This document shows, one piece after another, positions 6,564 to 8,943 of a DNA stretch of 8,943 bases. The DNA comes from a bacterium (GTDB lineage Bacteria > Acidobacteriota > Blastocatellia > Pyrinomonadales > Pyrinomonadaceae), in NCBI GenBank assembly GCA_029945985.1, contig JAQSDP010000011.1, forward strand, positions 1-8,943. The letters are read 5' to 3'. Every line of letters starts with the position of its first letter. Position 1 is the first letter of the stretch. The notes below the pieces were generated by a model. That model ran no database searches and was not told the origin of the DNA. It saw only the letters and a list, made by a program, of their open reading frames with translations. Position numbers and translations under genes: made by a program.

Positions 6564-8090
6564 ATGAGAAAGTATTCGTTCTTTTCGATTTTTGCATTGT
6601 CGGCGGCGACGCTGATCTTCTCCACTGACGCGGCCGCGCAGGCGAAACCGGGTGACGGTACGCCGGCTCAGCGGCTGGAGGTTATGCGGCAGAAACTAGA
6701 CACGATGCGGCGCTCGCTCAATAGCGCGGCATCAGTTCTTCGCGAGGAGAATAAAGCCGATGAGGCCAAGAAGGACGATAAGGAGAAGATCGAAACTCCA
6801 CTAGGCCGTCTCGTCAGCCTCGAAAAGGACGTGTCGCGGCTCTCGTCCGAAGTGAACTCACTCCGGGGAAAGGTCGACCGCTCGGAAAAATTCGAGATGT
6901 CGGAGATCGATCAGCTCGAACAGGCGGTTGCAGAAATGCTGACGCGCGTCGATGCGGTCCAGCTTGAGACGGCAAACGCGCGAGCCGCAACAGACTCGCC
7001 GGTTGGGAAGCCCCGTGAGATCAAAAAGAAAAAGAAGTTCCTCGGCATCTTTGGCGGTGGCGGAAACGATGAATACGATGAGTTGATCGGAGGCGTCTCG
7101 CCCGGCCGTGACCGCGAGCTGTTCATCGTCGCTACCCGCGAGGTGCGCAAGAAGCGGTTCGACGTCGGTCGACTCCTATTCCAGACCATTATCACGACCT
7201 ATCCGGATTCTCCGTATCTGCCGATGGCGAAGCTTGCAGTAGCCGATTCGTTCTTCCTTGAGGGCGGCACTAGTTCGCTGATCCAGGCGATCGCGGCATA
7301 TCAGGATTGGCTGACGTTCTTCCCGACTCACGCTCTTGCGGATCGTGTAGTGCTGAAGATAGGCGAAGCGGAGATGAGGCAGATCGGCCTGCCGGATCGT
7401 GACGCCAGCAGGGCAAAGCGTGCGGAAGTTCGACTGAAAGCTCTGTTGCAGCAATATCCCAATACGATCCTTAAAAAGGATGCGGAAGAAAGGCTTTCGC
7501 AAGTCCAGAACAATCTTGGACTGCACAATCTCTACATTGCAAACTACTACTACGGTCAATCAGTGAACCAGGGAAAAAGCGGACTAAAGGGGGCCCAGTC
7601 GAGGTACTTGGAGATACTCGAAAAATATCCCCAGTTTGGCTACATGGACGAAGCTCTTTACAAACTCGCGGTTACCTATATGACCGAGGAAGAAACCGAT
7701 CAGGCAGCACGCTATTTTCAGCGAATCGTTCGCGACTATCCAAATAGCGAATGGGTCGCAAAGTCGAAGGAACAACTTGAGTTGATCGGTGCATCGGTTC
7801 CGGAGCCCAACCCGGAAAGGGTTAGCGTTACGCGCCCGGAGGACGGCGGATTCTTCGCTAACTTCAAAAATCAGTTTTTTGGCATCTATCCGATGACGAT
7901 CGATAAGAACGGCGTCCTAATGACCAAGGATTTTGACAAGGAGAAATTCGAACTGATCGACCAGATCATTGAGAATCAGGGTGACATTTATGTCAACCAG
8001 ATCCCGCAGGCTTTGACGACTGTGATATCCCAGCGGCAGGCGACGGCGCAGCCGGCCACAAATACCCCGCAGCCGCAGCCTGAAAAGTAG
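6564..8090 (+). CDS. Exported coiled-coil and TPR protein, BamD/CpoB-like
   Basis: Predicted 508-residue periplasmic or membrane-associated protein. Residues 1-26 are a Sec signal peptide ending in Ala-Ala-Ala-Gln-Ala; there is no lipobox cysteine. About 33-66 and 80-138 are heptad-like, charged and probably coiled coil. A short basic KKKKK-F and poly-Gly stretch (154-168) follows. From about 184 to 410 are TPR units of BamD/YbgF type: LLFQTIITTYPDSPYLPMA, AYQDWLTFFPTHALAD, and YLEILEKYPQFGYMDEALY followed by YFQRIVRDYPNSEWV. BamD is the essential lipoprotein of the outer-membrane BAM complex, and CpoB/YbgF couples outer-membrane constriction to peptidoglycan synthesis. The TPRs look BamD-like, but signal peptide plus coiled coil plus TPR is the CpoB layout, so the symbol is withheld. 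The C-terminal part (425-508) is an unrecognised extension with a Pro/Gln-rich end. It lies 14 bases after rpe and is followed by a terminator. Confidence 0.82.
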   Translation: MRKYSFFSIFALSAATLIFSTDAAAQAKPGDGTPAQRLEVMRQKLDTMRRSLNSAASVLREENKADEAKKDDKEKIETPLGRLVSLEKDVSRLSSEVNSLRGKVDRSEKFEMSEIDQLEQAVAEMLTRVDAVQLETANARAATDSPVGKPREIKKKKKFLGIFGGGGNDEYDELIGGVSPGRDRELFIVATREVRKKRFDVGRLLFQTIITTYPDSPYLPMAKLAVADSFFLEGGTSSLIQAIAAYQDWLTFFPTHALADRVVLKIGEAEMRQIGLPDRDASRAKRAEVRLKALLQQYPNTILKKDAEERLSQVQNNLGLHNLYIANYYYGQSVNQGKSGLKGAQSRYLEILEKYPQFGYMDEALYKLAVTYMTEEETDQAARYFQRIVRDYPNSEWVAKSKEQLELIGASVPEPNPERVSVTRPEDGGFFANFKNQFFGIYPMTIDKNGVLMTKDFDKEKFELIDQIIENQGDIYVNQIPQALTTVISQRQATAQPATNTPQPQPEK

Positions 8091-8114
8091 CCAGTAGCAT
8101 TTTATCGTTCGTCG

Positions 8115-8149
8115 AGAAAGCGGTTCAATGCAGCCGCTTTCTTATTATC
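8115..8149 (+). terminator. Intrinsic terminator closing the trhO-to-BamD-like unit
   Basis: An 11-bp stem (AGAAAGCGGTT at 8115-8125 against AGCCGCTTTCT at 8132-8142, one G-U pair) encloses the 6-base loop CAATGC. It is followed by TATTATC (8143-8149). It sits 24 bases after the stop of the BamD/CpoB-like gene. The tail is only moderately U-rich, so termination may be partial. Confidence 0.7.
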
Positions 8150-8159
8150 AAGTATCATT

Positions 8160-8164
8160 GAGGG
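8160..8164 (+). promoter_or_regulatory. Ribosome binding site supporting a TTG start
   Basis: GAGGG at 8160-8164 lies 7 bases before the TTG at 8172. This is ideal Shine-Dalgarno spacing and fixes the start of the last gene. The next in-frame ATG, at 8220, would remove most of the signal peptide. Confidence 0.65.
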
Positions 8165-8171
8165 CAACGGA

Positions 8172-8943
8172 TTGTCGAAGATAAAGGGTTCAATTGCGGG
8201 AGCGATCTTAGTCGGTGCGATGACGATTTCGGCTGATGCCCAGGCGCCCGGAGCTACGCCGTCATTTACGCCAGAAGTCACACTGAAGCTCTCCCGCTTA
8301 CTTGCGAAAAACGTAAATTCTTCGGGGGCGCCGGTATCGCAGGAGAACGCAGCGAAGGCGTACAGCAAACTTCTTGAAGGCGAGCGATATGTCTGGAGGG
8401 TTAAGAATGCCCGTGGACGCCGAGATGCCGCGGCTCAACAGCAGAACATTCGGAATGCCCGCCTCGCCCTCCAGGATGCAGTTGCCTCGAATCCCCAGCT
8501 GGCCGAAGCCTACACGGCCCTCGCTGAACTTGCCATCAGCGCGCCGCCCACCGACGTGGACGAGGCGATCGAACTCGCGAGTCTTGCGCTGCTGATCAAA
8601 AAGGACAACTTCGGTGCGCGCCGCATTCTTGCAAGGCTTTATACCTTTAAGAGTGGGCTTGGCAGCCGCACGTTGGACGCATCAAATACCGCGAAGGCGA
8701 TCGAAGAATGGAAGTTCGTCGCTAGTCTCGATCCGCGTTACATGGAGGCGTGGGCATTTCTCGCGGAGTTCTATGAGCTGCAGGATAACCAAGCCGAGCG
8801 AATCGCCGTTCTCGAAAAATGGCGAAGTTCCGCGAGCGCGATTGATGAACAGTTCTATCGTCAAATGACCGGCGGCCGCGCAGTTCTTTCGCCTGAAACG
8901 GCGACGCTAAAACTTGGCGAGGCACTGCTGAAGATCGGCAAGA
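8172..8943 (+). CDS. Secreted TPR-repeat protein, 3' partial
   Basis: The frame is open from TTG 8172 to the window edge, giving 257 codons with the stop outside. Residues 1-25 read as a Sec signal peptide: Lys at 3 and 5, hydrophobic 9-17, then ADAQA as the likely cleavage region. The mature part begins with a Pro/Thr-rich linker (26-35). It continues as helical hairpins of TPR type: about 92-122 (ALQDAVASNPQLAEAYTALA), 129-158 (DEAIELASLALLIKKDNFGA) and 174-206 (EEWKFVASLDPRYMEAWAFL). The repeats are likely a periplasmic or outer-membrane protein-interaction scaffold; no enzymatic motif is seen. A start at TTG is supported by GAGGG at 8160-8164. It follows a terminator, so it may have its own promoter or depend on read-through. 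Its function and true length are unknown; it may be functionally related to the upstream BamD/CpoB-like TPR protein. Confidence 0.8.
   Translation, partial: MSKIKGSIAGAILVGAMTISADAQAPGATPSFTPEVTLKLSRLLAKNVNSSGAPVSQENAAKAYSKLLEGERYVWRVKNARGRRDAAAQQQNIRNARLALQDAVASNPQLAEAYTALAELAISAPPTDVDEAIELASLALLIKKDNFGARRILARLYTFKSGLGSRTLDASNTAKAIEEWKFVASLDPRYMEAWAFLAEFYELQDNQAERIAVLEKWRSSASAIDEQFYRQMTGGRAVLSPETATLKLGEALLKIGK

Noticed and set aside
8102..8368. 88-codon minus-strand frame at the start of the last gene
   Set aside because: The plus-strand frame is open for 257 codons with a signal peptide and Shine-Dalgarno sequence, and the minus frame overlaps the terminator stem.

Overview
The window carries an ordinary-looking stretch of bacterial chromosome with all confident genes on the + strand. 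No tRNA, rRNA, CRISPR array, insertion sequence or phage gene is visible. The best guess for the host is an Acidobacteriota-like (possibly Blastocatellia) Gram-negative bacterium. This rests on moderate-to-high GC, frequent TTG starts, Sec-type signal peptides, a BamD/CpoB-like periplasmic TPR protein, and a kinase-less PASTA protein lying between rsmB and rpe. The taxonomic call is inference only.

Layout. Positions 1-956 hold the C-terminal two thirds of a delta-1-pyrroline-5-carboxylate dehydrogenase (rocA/pruA). Two bases later comes a secreted protein of unknown function with two calcium-loop-like motifs (959-1852). A strong intrinsic terminator (1877-1908) closes this unit, and its U-rich tail touches the start codon of fmt. 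fmt (1909-2835) is followed by a 243-base gap. That gap is not empty: read on the minus strand it encodes what looks like the frameshifted C-terminal end of a small SpoIIAA/STAS-like protein. A near-consensus -10 box then precedes trhO (3079-3828), which overlaps rsmB (3828-5102) by one base. A membrane-anchored PASTA protein (5164-5835), rpe (5857-6549) and a BamD/CpoB-like coiled-coil plus TPR protein (6564-8090) follow with short gaps. A second intrinsic terminator lies at 8115-8149. The last gene, a secreted TPR protein starting at TTG 8172, runs off the window.

How they fit together. fmt (initiator tRNA formylation), trhO (tRNA U34 hydroxylation) and rsmB (16S rRNA m5C methylation) form a translation and RNA-modification group. 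This resembles the well-known fmt-rsmB-...-prkC-rsgA-rpe arrangement of other bacteria. Here the position usually held by a PASTA Ser/Thr kinase is held by a PASTA protein without a kinase domain. The PASTA protein, the BamD/CpoB-like protein and the secreted TPR protein add a cell-envelope theme downstream. The most interesting items are the kinase-less PASTA protein, the antisense gene remnant between fmt and trhO, and the terminator hairpin sitting directly on the fmt initiation region.
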